The notes under the pieces: model-generated
What the model was told of the DNA's origin: nothing
The model's database searches: none
The model's input: the letters and a program-made list of their open reading frames with translations, nothing else
Assembly (NCBI GenBank): GCA_947631875.1
Contig: CANRMV010000005.1
Location: forward strand, 1 to 22,306
From: an uncultured Clostridia bacterium
GTDB taxonomy: Bacteria > Bacillota > Clostridia > Christensenellales > UBA1242
Direction of reading: 5' to 3'
Length of the DNA: 22,306 bases
Shown: piece after piece, positions 7,317 through 20,100 of the stretch
How positions within the stretch are numbered: position 1 is the first letter of the stretch
How the letters are laid out: each line of letters begins with the position of its first letter
Translations under genes and position numbers: made by a program

Positions 7317-10300
7317 ATATAGTGAAATTTAAATAGAGCCATCTGGCAACATTTGTGAGTTGTCGTCAAGAACATAGTGTGTTGGAGTGATTGAATTTAG
7401 AACATATCCATTTTCCGTCCAAGGTCCAACAAACATGTAATCTGAGTTAACATAAAGTCTGCCAGCACCATTTTCACGCGTGAAGTAACCTTGATAAACA
7501 TAGTTCGTTCTCTTCAAAGTGAGTTTTGCAATTTCATCCAAGCTGAGATCAAAGTTTTCGAAATAATAAATGTTTCTTGTCAACAAAACTGTGTCACCAT
7601 CTTTAAACAAAACCTTGTAAGTTGTTGGGATAAGCATAAGTTTTATACTGTTCACATCCAAGAAATCTCTAACTTTGAATGTCACTTTGCCCGTGAAACC
7701 CGTATCTTCAATAACAAGTTTTTCAAACAAAATTTCGCCAACAATAATCTCTGTGCCATCGGCTGCAACAATTATTGCGTTTTTAAATGTGAAGCCTGCC
7801 CTTATAAATGCCGTCACTGAGAAGCCAACATTGGTGTAACCTGAAACGCGAATTTGTGAGGTTTCATTGCTTGAAACCCACGCTCTACCTTTGCTGTCAT
7901 CGTCTATTGTAACTCTGAACAATCCGCCATCAACCTCAAAGTTCTCGCCCGTCTTTTCACTGACAAATGAAAGGTCGACAAAGTTTAATTGTGAGGTGTA
8001 AACCAATTTAATTCCAAAGTATCCTGTGTTGGTTGACAAAACGTAAACGTTGAACAAAAGCCCGTCTCCATTTGGATTTTCTTGATTTATAATCATTATG
8101 TCGCCGGTGTAATCAATTCGGCTGAGCACAAAGCCTCTTCTTGTGACATTTATCAAAAGTTCAAACTCGCCGCCTGAATGTGCAACAATGGAGAACTCTG
8201 AATTTGAAACCAATTTTCCGTCAACAAAATCGTCACCAGCAAAGTGGATGCGCGTGCTGTCAATATAGCCAAAACTATTCAAAGCATTTGCTCCGCTTCT
8301 TATTGTAACTTCACTTAAATCCGCTTCAAGGGCTGAAACCTCATCTTCAATTTCAAGTTCAGAAGAGAAACTAAGTTCAACCTCCTTTGCTTGTAAAATA
8401 ACATAAACGTCTCGCACCTCTGATTGAAGTTGGTTTCCTTTTATTGAGAACACCGCTTTGCCGTTCACAAAATCTGCTCTTCCGTCATACGCCACAACAA
8501 AATCGGTGCCTATATAATATCCAAAGCCAACAAAGTCATAGCCATCTGGGGTTGCATACATAAATTCTGTTGAAGTTATGTTCTTTATGGTTGCATACTG
8601 TCTATTTCCGCTTCCTATTGAAAGCAATTCCTCGTGTCCATCATAGAAGAGTCCGCCGTCGCTGAATATGCTGTAATTTTTTCTGCTTTCAAGTTCTTCT
8701 TCAACTTGGAAATATCTTGTGTCCAAAAGAACAGTGCCAAACCAAATGACATAATTTTCGCCTTCATAGAATGCCGCATAAAGTGTTGTGTCCGAAATAA
8801 CTTTGTAAGTTGTTGTTTCAGCTGTGTCAAATGGGTGATCCTCGTAAGGCAACAGCCAGCCTTCAAAACCAAACGCAGGAGCTATTCTAATTGACAGTTG
8901 TGCTTCGGTGTTGTAATCAATCTTAACGCCCGCACTTGCATCTTCACCATTAACTAAGGCTTCGTTGCCGGCAACGCCATCAACAACCAAGCGGCCTTCT
9001 GAATCATATGAACGAACTTCAACTGTTAAGGTGAATTGCTTTCTCTTTGCAGAAATTGTCATTGTGGCATCTGTTTGTGCACCAGAAATCACAAATTTGT
9101 AATAGCCTGTGTATTCCGTTGTTTCGGTGTCAGAAACTGTAACTCCGCTTACAGCACAATTTCCTGTTTCATAAACAAACCCATAAGCAAATTTCACATG
9201 AACAACAAGTGTTTGCCCTGTGAGCAAATAGAGTTCAAAATTTGTTGTTGTGACAGCGTGAGAATTGTTTTCATAATACACTTCGCTGACAGTTTGTTCG
9301 TCTGTGTTTCCTTCTGGTGTTTGGAAGGTTATGGAAATTCTATTCGAACGTGCTACTGTGACAAAATTGAAGGTTAATCCACTCTTTATTCCTGTAACAT
9401 AAACAGTTAAAACGGAAACTATTTGCCCTTCAACTGTTCTGTTTTCAAGATTTGAAGAAACAACAAAGTTTGTGTTTTCTTCTGGATTGCCAACAACATC
9501 AAAGTCTTGTGTCATTTCATAACCTTTTGCAGCGGTCACCTCAATTCTAAACGCACTGTCAGTAAGAACGCTAAACTTTCCGCCCTCAATTTGTTTGGTG
9601 GCGTCACCTTCAAACGCTACATAATTGAAAATGAATTCATCACCTTGAAGAACAACTTGATTGTTCTTTTTATTAATCTCAATTCTGTAAGTTAAGAATT
9701 GCTGCCCCTCTGTGTTGGCTGGAATTGTGAATTGATATTTCCCGCTTGAAAGTGAAACAAATTCCTTTGGCAACTCTCCAATTTCATATCCAAGATTTGG
9801 ATTGATTGTGAAGGCAACTGTGGTTTCAAAATCAATTCTGTTTATTTCATATCCCCAATCATATCTTGTGATGTTCAAGCCTTCAAAAGTGTCAAACACA
9901 ACTGTTGCGTTTGCAACCTCAAAATGAATGGTCACTTTTTGCTTTTCCCAAATTGCATAAAGTTCATATTTTTCTTCTTGGTCAACTTGTGTTTGCTCGT
10001 TTATGGTTTTTCCGTTTCCGGCAGCGGCTGTGTTCCATTCAACAAAATCATAGCCCACTCTGGTTACTACATGCCACCAATCCGCTTCACCAAAAGTTGT
10101 GCCAAAGTCTATTGATTGGTTTTCGATTTTTTCATCCTCGCCTTCCAAATAGCCAAAATGCAAAGTGACTTCAATTTGTTTTGGAGCAAATTGTCCAACA
10201 AGATTTAAAACATAACGATTGTCAACGGAATTTCCTGGCAAAATTTCATAAAGATAGGTGCTTTCAAAGTTTGCAGCCACAACATTGCTAAGTTGTGTTA

Positions 10301-11100
10301 ACTCATAGCCCAATGCGCTGTATTGTGCAAGTTCCAAAAATTCTGCAATGGTCATATCGTTTTCTTTAAGAGCAAAATAGTTTGTGCTGTAAGTCCAAAC
10401 ACGCTCTCTTTGCAAATAGAAATCGGTTACATTTGCAATCGTTGCATTTTCGCACGCTGTGAAGTCAAGCGAAATTTCAACAGGTGAAATCCTAAATCTT
10501 AAATTTAACACATACGCTTCTTTAACATGGGCAATTTGAAGAAGTGTTTGGTTTATCACAAAGTTGTTATTGCCCAATTCGCTAATTAAAGTGTTTCCCA
10601 AATAGAAGCCAACAAATTGGCACTTGTTTGTGTCATTTATTGCATAGCCAATTCTCATAATGTCGTCAAACACAACATTAACTTTGCAGGTGTGTCCATG
10701 CATTGCCACATTTGAAAGACCGCTTTCATCTTTTGCATGTGCATACTCAACTCTTGCTAAATCATATTCTTGTGAGAAAGGATTGCCATTTTCGTCAACA
10801 ATGTTGATTGTCACTTCATAGGAATTTGTTTCCCAATCTGCTTCAAGCAAAAATGTAATTTGTTCACCCGCATCAACATACTTGGCATCTTTGTAATAAT
10901 ATCCAAAAGTGGAATCTTCAAGCAATTTAGCAAAGAAGTTCATTGCATAGGTGTTGTTTTCAATTTTAACTCTAAATTTCCCGTCAGTATAATCGCTTTC
11001 AAGACCAACTGCATAACTTTGCAAAAGTGTGTGCTGAGCTGAGCCGCTTTCAACCTCAAAAAGCATATACCAGCCAAGAAAAGCATGTCCGGCTTTTCCA
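6786..11100 (-). repeat. Flg_new/InlB-type repeat block, downstream group
   Basis: Cores and tails visible in order: AFLGWYMLF (about 11061-11091) with tail LLEADWETNSYEVTI; GYDFVEWNTAAAGNGKTI (about 10010-10066) with tail YELYAIWEKQKVTIHF; GFEGWLLPYED (about 8830-8876) with tail TLYAAFYEGENYVIWF; GYDFVGFGYYIG (about 8508-8553); NYVYQGYFTRENGAG (about 7465-7515), whose tail runs across the TAA at 7329; and GYRFVSWSVYP (about 6786-6824) in the following frame. The repeats are divergent and are recognised by pattern rather than by strong identity. Confidence 0.7.
7329..7331 (-). other. In-frame TAA interrupting the giant surface-protein frame
   Basis: The reading frames before and after are in the same phase (7329 and 5544 are both multiples of 3). 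The four codons after the stop read I-S-L-Y and lead straight into LYMSYLKTRITF. One base change (for example AAA or CAA to TAA) would restore a continuous module. It lies within ATTTAAAT. Confidence 0.85.
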
Positions 11101-14100
11101 GAGATTTCAACAGGGAACACCGCATTGTCCAAGATGCTTGCTGAAATGTTGCCATTTTCAAATGGATATTTGATGAACAAATCCGAAACATTTCCGCCAT
11201 TTTGGTTGACAACTGTTGAGCCTTCCGCATGTGCGTCAAACGCAAGTTTAACTCTTATTGCTGTGATTGTTCCAAAATATTTATTTTGAATTTGACTTAA
11301 ATCATAATTTTCAATGTCCTTGCCAGCAAATTTAAAGATGATTGCAATTCTGTTGCCATCCATCGCATTTTCATATTCAACATTTGAAATCAAAACTTCA
11401 TCACCAAGCAAAACACCAACAATGTTAAACCTAAGTTCATCGCCATTTTTGAATTGAACTTCCGTTGTTCCGTCATATCTCTTTGTGAAAATCTTATCAA
11501 AAGTTTCTGCTTTTTCAGATAAACTTATTTTAATTGGCAAAACTTCAACAACTGCATCTGGAATCAAGCCGTTATCATCGTTATAAATTGTTCGGTCAAC
11601 TTTAAACTGCAAATTAAAATCATTGATTTTTGTTGCATAAACTCGAACACCATAAGTGCCAACTTTCAAATATCCTGCACCGGAAACCAGCCCTTCTGCC
11701 ACATCAACACGTATCGAAATGTCAAGCCTATCCGTTTGTGTCATTCTGTAATAATCAAAAGCAACCACCCCTTCTGGATTTTCAAATTCAAATGGAAGAG
11801 GAGCGTTGTCAGCAATTTGGCCATAATTATAGACAAGGTCTCTGTTGTTTATAACCACAACAAGTGTGGCTTTTGCAATGCGCCCTTTAATTTTTGAAGT
11901 GTCTAAAATGTAGTTCTGTCCAACAACATCATCCTCATCAATCTTTCCTTCAACTATGCAGGATTTTGCGTTGACAAATTGAGCAATTTCACCTTTTTGT
12001 GGTGCCTCTTCCGTTCCCAAGTTTTCATACAATGTTAAAGTGAAGCCAAAGCCCTCTCCCGCAACAAGCCCCTTCAACATTGTTGGAGCATCAACGCTGG
12101 AAATATTGTAAATGGCCTGAGTGTTTGTGAAAGGTCTTTCAAAAACATTGTCCTCAACATTCAAAGTCACAGTTTTCTTTGTGATTTGTAGGGCAAAGCA
12201 TGATGTTTCTCCATATCTGCCAAATTTGACAGTTTGAGAATAATCCCCCGCTGTGACGGAAGTTGCATTCATCCAATAAATTCCAACATTTTTGGAAATT
12301 GCGCTTGTGTATGCAAATTTTGCAGAAAGTCCAACAATGCTTTCCTTATATTTGGTGTAAATTGATGCATTATCATTTGTTGTGTAGAAACTTAAAGCAT
12401 ATTTGTGCGAGGACAAACCATCGCTGCTGGTTATGACAAGTTCATATCCATCCGCTGCGTTTCCTCCAACACTGACAGATGAGTAAGTTTTTCCGTCATA
12501 TTCAAGTTGAATTATTTCGTTGTTTTGTTGATATTCCGTTGAATTAACAACATCTTTATCGCTCAAAAGCACATACAAAGGCAAGTTTGGAGCAACAATT
12601 TGATAAGCCCCCAAATCAGTTGTATCGCCCAAGAAATTGATTGTGTAGTCATTTGAATAACTTTCATTTTCTGCAATTTGTGCACCTGTGATTTTGTAAT
12701 AGCCAATTTGATTTTCTGATGCTCTATCTCTTGTTAAAATCAATTCTATGGTTTCATTCAAATTTGTTCTAAACATAAATGGAATTTGTGGATTGCTTGC
12801 TGCATTCTCGCCAAAGGTGGCTTGAATTTGTCCCTGTGTTGAGAAGGAAACATCAATAGTTAAAGCGGTGATTGTAAGTGTGATTTCAAGATCTGTAAAT
12901 GTGTAATTTCTTGTGCCCGCTTCCACTGCCGTAAAGGTGATTGTGTAAGTTCCGGCATGCAAGAAATTGGCCTCACTGTAAAGAGGTTTGTCATCGGCTC
13001 GTTTCACTGAAACATTCAGTTCATACTGCGACATGCTAACCGATTTTGTGTTGTCCACAGGGCCTTCAAATGCCGAAACAAATCTTTCAAAACCATAAGA
13101 GTTGTTGATAGTTCCAAAAACAGCCTCTTTCTGCCCAGCATAAGCAAAATGTGCTATTGCTTTTGTGATTGTGCCTTTTATGGTCTCTTTGGAAAGTTTG
13201 TAGTTTGTTGCTTGCTCCCCGCTTAAAGTGAGAGCAACATCCCAATTTGCACCTGCTTCATTTACATTTATGTCTTCATATCTTCCTGTGACTTTCACTT
13301 GGTCACTTTCCAAAACACCAGAAATTTCTGTGACATCAATAACATTGTTTCCGTCATAAACCTTTGTGACACTGTCTGGAACAGTGATTGTTGCTGCTTC
13401 AATCACAAGAACATACGCTTTGGCAAACGAAACTGCCGTGTAGCCGTCAACAGTGCCAGATAAGCCCAAATTGTAGTTGCCCACATTTTTAAATTTGGTG
13501 TTGGAAGCAATTCCGCTGAAAATTGTGAGTTTTGAAGTGTCAACACTTGTAATTGGTTTATTTTCCGTTCCGTCTTTAATAAAGAAATGGATTTCAGATG
13601 TTGCTGTTGCTCCGCCATTCAAACTGAGTGTTGTTCCCGAAATGCTGAAAGAGTATTCCTTTGAAATGTAAGCCTTTTTGAAAATTGTTTCATCCACAAT
13701 TTCAATATAAAGTGCTTGTGCTGCCGCTGTGACTTGCAAACCTTGATTGTGTTCTGGAATTGTGATTGTGTAGTTATCTTGCAAATTTGGAAGGTCATTG
13801 TTGCCGCTTGTGACCTCTTTTAAAACAAAGTCATAAGGCCCGCCAACTTTGTAATGCCCATTATCGTTGTAATCACCAGAAATTGTGTAATGCAAAATTA
13901 GTGTGTCGCCTGTTGCCGTGTCATAATATGTGTCCAAAATTTCATCCTCAACTTCGTCAAGCACAGTTCTTGTGACCTTTGTCACAGGGTGGTCAGAGAC
14001 AATCTTTTTGTCAATAGTGAACGTTGCAGGCTCATAAGCAATGGTGAACTTAAAGTCTTTTGAGTAATTAACCTTGATGTCCAAACTGTATGTTCCCACA

Positions 14101-17100
14101 AAATAGAAACCTCTTGGCGATTTTTGCACCGCGCCATTGTCGGCAAGTTTAATGCCATAGGAAAGAGAATAGGTGTTGGCATAAAGAATGTCCTCAACAC
14201 TGTTGCCACCGGCAGAAGCTCCGTCAGTTACGCTCTTTCTGGTGATTAAACCTTCCAAATTGCTTTCCGAAATTTCACCATATGTAAACGAACTGTCAAT
14301 GCCAAAAGTCATAGTTGCGTTTCTTGGTGTGATTTCACCATTTGTGAATTCCGTTTTTGTAAGTTTGTAGTTGGCAAGATTTTTGTCTGAGCCTTCAAGC
14401 ACAAGCGTAACCCTCAAATTCTGCTCAGCATGAATTGATGAGAATGTTGCTGTTACATACATTTCGGCATCACCGGTCAGTGCGTGCCCCTCCAAATCCA
14501 ATTTTAGAGTGTTGTTTCCGTCATAAACTTTTGTGATTGTCCAAGAATCAGTTTCAATTTCTCGTCTTTCAATAATAAATCTATATTGATTTGACATTTC
14601 TGTGGTTTGATAATATTTGTTAAAATCTGCGCTTATGGTCACAACATAGAAATATATTCCACTTTCCAAAACTTTGGCGGCGGTGCTGCCCGTTGCTTCG
14701 CTGCGGAAGGTTGTTGAAAGCCCTCCAACATATTCTTGCAAAATGGACAAAATTGTGCTGTTTGTGATGAAACTTGCAGTTGATTTGTCAAAGAATTTCA
14801 AGTTGTATGACTTAACAACACTGCCATTACATGAAATTTGAAGCGAAATATTGCTGTTAACAACTTTCAAAGCAAATGTATATCCTTCTGCATTAAACTG
14901 TGCTGTGTAATCATCTCTATCCAAGCCATCGACCCTAATTTCCAAGCCGCCGCTTTGCCTGATGTAAAGCGTTCCAAGTTCTTGGGTGCTGTCCAACACA
15001 ACTCCATTTTCAACAAGTTTGATGTTGCCTTTTTTCAATGTATAGTTTGGACTAAATGTGGCTGTGCCATCCAAATATAACTTGTAAGAACCCACATGTT
15101 CATCCAGCTCATTGTCTTTATCTCTTGTCAAAGAAATGGCAACACTTTCGCCCGTTGGTGTGATGACATTTTCAACAAAACTTTTTTCGCCAACAAGAGT
15201 GTTAAATGTTTTTTCTATGCTGAAATCTTCAAGTTCAACCTCAACCGGTTTGATTGTGTAAGTGAATTGATAGCAACTTTCTCCGTCATCTTCCACAACG
15301 TTTGCCATGTCCAAAGCAGAAATATCATACAAATCGCTGCTTAATTTGTATTTGATTGTGTAAACCCCTGCGTCTATCATGGCTGTGACCACTTTGCCAG
15401 CATATGTTACAACAAAATCCTTAGAGTTATAAACAACGCTGAATTCTTCCTCCTCTTCTGCCGCATTTTCATAAGTTACAGTCAATCCCCAACTGCCTAT
15501 TTGGTTTTTGCTGCTGCCGGCAAAATCAGACTCTGTGGCACTAGGCTCAATTTTTGTCACTTTTCTTCTTAAAAATTGCAGCGTGAACTCGTAATATGTT
15601 GAACCAGTGATTTCAGTGCCCTCATCAACATAGTGAAGATATTCATCTTTCAACTTTGAAGAAATTGTCAATCTATACAAGCCGCTTTCTTGATATGTCC
15701 CTTTGCCATCAAGTGAGAACTGTTGCGTTTTGGAAATAATTTGATTTTGTGGCGAGCCCACTTTTGCCCATTCATAAGTGTATGTGAATAGGTTCGTGTT
15801 TTGGTTAATTAAATACAAAAGTGTTTCAACTGTCCAAACATCAGTGAATGAATACACATCGGCGGTGTAAACATACTCATCGCCATAATAGGAATTATAT
15901 AAAATTGAGGTGTCAATAATCCAATAGGTTTTGATTTCAATAGGTTGGAAAATTGCAACTCTGTTATCCGTTGCAAAATATGGCTTATACAAACCCGTTG
16001 CAGTGTCAAACAAGCCTTCAAATTGTAAGTTTTCATTTTCCTTTAAAACCAATTTGTCAAGATTGAATCCTTTTATACTTGGTTTTGTTACATCTGCATA
16101 TTTAGACTGTCCAATTCTAATCAGGGCAGAATTTTCCTCACCAGGAATATTTGTGTAAGTTACAGCAACCATATCTGTGTAAACAGCAAACCACTCCACA
16201 TTCTTGTTTTCCACTTCTTCCTCAGAAGGCTTCCATGTTTTTGTTGAACGGTTTCCGCTGCTTCGTTGAACTTCCCATGATTGATTAAAATCTGTGATTG
16301 AAGATGTAGTTTCAGACCATGTAAAAATGGCAATATTGTCACTTATCATTGCGCGAGTTGAGAAATTAATTTGCGTTACTGCACTGCTTGCAAAAATTTC
16401 AACCAAATAACCATTTGAAACCTCTATGTCTGCAAGATGAATGCCTGCACTGCTGCCTGTGTTTGCAAAAATTTGTTTTCTTCCTTCAAATATCTTTTCT
16501 TTTTCAAGGTTAATTGTTCCCGAAGTTCCGTCAATCGTGTAGCCAATTTCGGAAATATACAAAAAGTCGTTTAAAAGATTTGTGTTTATGCCAAGAGAAC
16601 TTAACCTTTCTGCATTTAAGGTGTATTCCTCAAATCCGCTGTTTGTTTCAAAAGTGTTGTATTTCGCTTGAACTGTTATATGTGCAACACCTCTTGTGTT
16701 TTTGATTGTAAACACATAATCTTCTTTCATCGTTAAGTTGAAATAATTTGCAGCATTATCAAACTCAAAACTGTTTGCATCAGCATTTATATCTTTCAAA
16801 GCAAGAATTGAAACATTGTTAATGTATATATAGTTTATCTCATCTTTAAAATTGAAAAGTGTGTCCTCTTCGGCAGTTCCCGAATTTGATGTGTAGGCAT
16901 TTGCAGCCACAAAAATGTAATTTTTACTGTCAACCAACTGATACTTGCGCCCATAAATGTTGAATAAGAAATCTTTTGCAAGTTCAATTTTTGCTTGCAA
17001 ATCTTTGTCACTTACAGCGACATCAACCTTAAATCCAACCTCTCGTTGTTGCTCCCCATCAACATAAAACAATTCAACAAATTCATCTGTGTTTTGAACT

Positions 17101-20100
17101 TCAAGCGTTTGCTTCAACAGGAACGCTTGGCCAAAATCAACATAATAGTTCTCGCCCTCTTTGTTAATTTGGAAGTTGTCAAGCATTTTTGGATCGGCAG
17201 CAGTGAGATATAAGCGTATTGTGAACATTGAGTTTGGCGAGAAAGAACCATAGTTTGTTTGCAGTTTAACAGATTCTATTTCTATTCCCTTTGCCTGAGC
17301 AAGAGTGCCAGATTTCAAATTTATGATATCAGCAAAGAAAACATCAAAGGAGTTTGCTTCAAAACCGTGTGTGTAATATTCAAAATAATTCAAATTGTTC
17401 AAAATATTCTGAACATTTTCGCCACTGTTAGTTTTGTAATTAACATAATTTTGATATGTCCAATCTTTAAATGCTTTAAAATCCGCACCACTGGACATGC
17501 CAATAAGATAGAACTTAACAAGGATATATTCGTAGATGTCTTGTTCACTTGCTGTGGTTATTTTTGTTTCATCTTCCGAATTTTTTAAACTGTCTTTGTC
17601 GGCAATAAATTTTGCAACGCTGTTTGGTGTGCTGATTGTTCCAAAACTTGTCAATTTGTCAATATCCTCTTTTGGATAATATGGCTCCATGATTTTCTTT
17701 GCAAAAACAAGTTTTGCCGCTTCCTCATTTTTTTCAAACACGATTTCTGCCGGCGTGATTTCATAGGTGAAACCAATAGAAATTGTTGGAATATCCTTTG
17801 ACAAAACAGCCTCATCTGTGAAATTGATGTAAACAATGAAATAATACTGTCCAACATCTGTTGCTGAATACTGTGTTGGCTTAACAGCCCCATCTCTTCC
17901 AATTTGCCAACTTACAGAAACTTTGTTGTCCTCAACAAGTGAAATCAATTTGTCGCCTGTTGCAAAATTCATGCCAACTGAATTCTCAATGTTTGATGCG
18001 TTGAATTTGTCAGTCAAATTTTTGAAATATGCTTCCCCTTTGTAAACATCTCTTCCAAAATCTGTGTTGATTAAGGTTAAAGCATAAGAGTTGCTGTAAT
18101 CATAGTCCCAAGCAACATAAAGTGTTAGAACCTCAGAGCCAGCAAGTGCATCTTGTGGGAAAACAGCACTCAAAGTTTCATTTGTTAAAACATCATTTTC
18201 TGTAACTTCAACATAGACATTGTTATACACATAATAAACGCCAACATAAGTGAAATGGCTTCTTTTCAAATTTTGTGAGTTAACATCTTGCAAAAGTTCT
18301 TTGAAACCAGATGCTTGTTCATAAACCACATCAAATTGTTTTGTGTCATCTTTCTCACTAGAACGATTGTAATCCACAGTAACTTTGTAAGAGTTTGCCT
18401 GCCAGCGAGCAGTGAGTTCAAATCCCTCATCTATGCACAAAAGCCAATTTTCATCCTCTTTGACAAAATATTCAACTCCGTCAATAACAACTTTGTCATT
18501 CTCAATTAAATCTGAACTGAAATTAAAACTGCCGTCTTTATATTCAAGAAACATTTTTTCGTTTAAATCCCAGCCAAGAAAAGTGTAACCAAATCGTTTA
18601 ACATTGTTTGGAATTCCGTCAAATATAAGTGGAGCATCATAATTTAAGTTAATTGAATTTGGGGTTGGCGCAGCATTTGCATCATTGCCATTGCCGTCAA
18701 AAGTTATCTCATAGCCGTTTGCACGCCACAATTTGTATATGTGAATCTGCCAAATGTTTGTGCCCTCACTGTGTTGACCAAGATTTTTGTTGAAATTCGT
18801 TGTGAACGCAAACACATTGTCCAATATTGCTTCATCTGCACGATTTTCGCCAGATTTGCCAAACACGCTCCAACCAACAAACCTATAACCTTTTCTTGTT
18901 CCAAACAAAGTGCTGATGTTTATAAAATCATTTGTTTGGTCGCTTAACAAGTTTACATTTTGGCCAAAATAAAGCGTTTTTGTGTAAATTACATTTGCAA
19001 CATCTTGCTCTCCGCTCTTAACTTCGCCAGCCCTTGCCACCCTTGCGCCATTGGCACGATATTCACCTTCGCCAGCACCAGAGTGGAATGTAATCTCGGC
19101 CTTGTGTTGTTTAATAACAAATTGCAACAAATATATTTTTGTAATGTCGCCTTGTTTTTCCAAAAGGCTGTTAAAACATTCCTTAAAATCTTGTGAAAAA
19201 GTTTGTGGATTTTCTCCGTCATTTTGCCACTCCTCAACTTGTATGAAAGCACCATCGTTATATCCAAGTCGAATGCCCGCTATGTCATAGAAACTTTGGC
19301 TATTCCCACCAAGTGTGAATGTAAAATCCGTTTTCACTTGTGTTTGTGCAATATCTTGATAGTTATAAACATAATTTTCATCAAGATTTGCAGCATTTCC
19401 TGTTAATTGTAGGTTTTCAAATGTTGTTGTTTCTTCTGTGCCTGTTCCATTATAGTCTTTAATTACAATGCTTTCTGACAAACTCAATGTCAATTCTTTA
19501 ACTTCAAAAATTGCAATAAGGTTTACTACCCACTGATCAACAACACTGTTCACACCATTGATTGCTGAAACATTGTCATAAATTGAGCCAAGTGTTTGGG
19601 CATAATTATCATTTTGATTGAGTTCTCTTCCCAAATTTGTTCTCAGCAAGAAGCCATAATGTTGCACACCCGTTGTTTCAACAGGAGCAATGGAAATTTG
19701 CGTGTTATACAAAAGGTCTGTCACTTGCAAAAGTCCAACTGAATTCCCTTGATATTCTATGACTTGCGATAACACAGTTGATGCACTTTGCAAGGTGTCA
19801 TCAAGCGTCAAAAAGTCTGTTTGTGAATCACCAAAATTTTTCAAATAGGCCTCATAGCCAGTGCCATAAGTTCTATTATCCACTCTGTTTTTAAAGTCGG
19901 ACATGTTTGAATGGGAAACAAATTTTGCACCAAAGTTTATTGTGTAAGTTACATCATCAAAACCTATTGTTATGACATATCTTCCAGGTTGCCAATCCTG
20001 CGTGTTTGTCTTAAAATCAAAATTATTAAAAGTCGCATCGCTTAGTTTATCACTCAGCACTCCGTCAACTTCTTGTTGAACTGTAACTTTGTTTATCTTA

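Noticed and set aside
7329..7331. Stop-codon recoding or programmed readthrough at the TAA
   Set aside because: TAA is not reassigned in codes expected for this group, other genes end normally with TAA, TAG or TGA, and no readthrough context or structured element is evident downstream.
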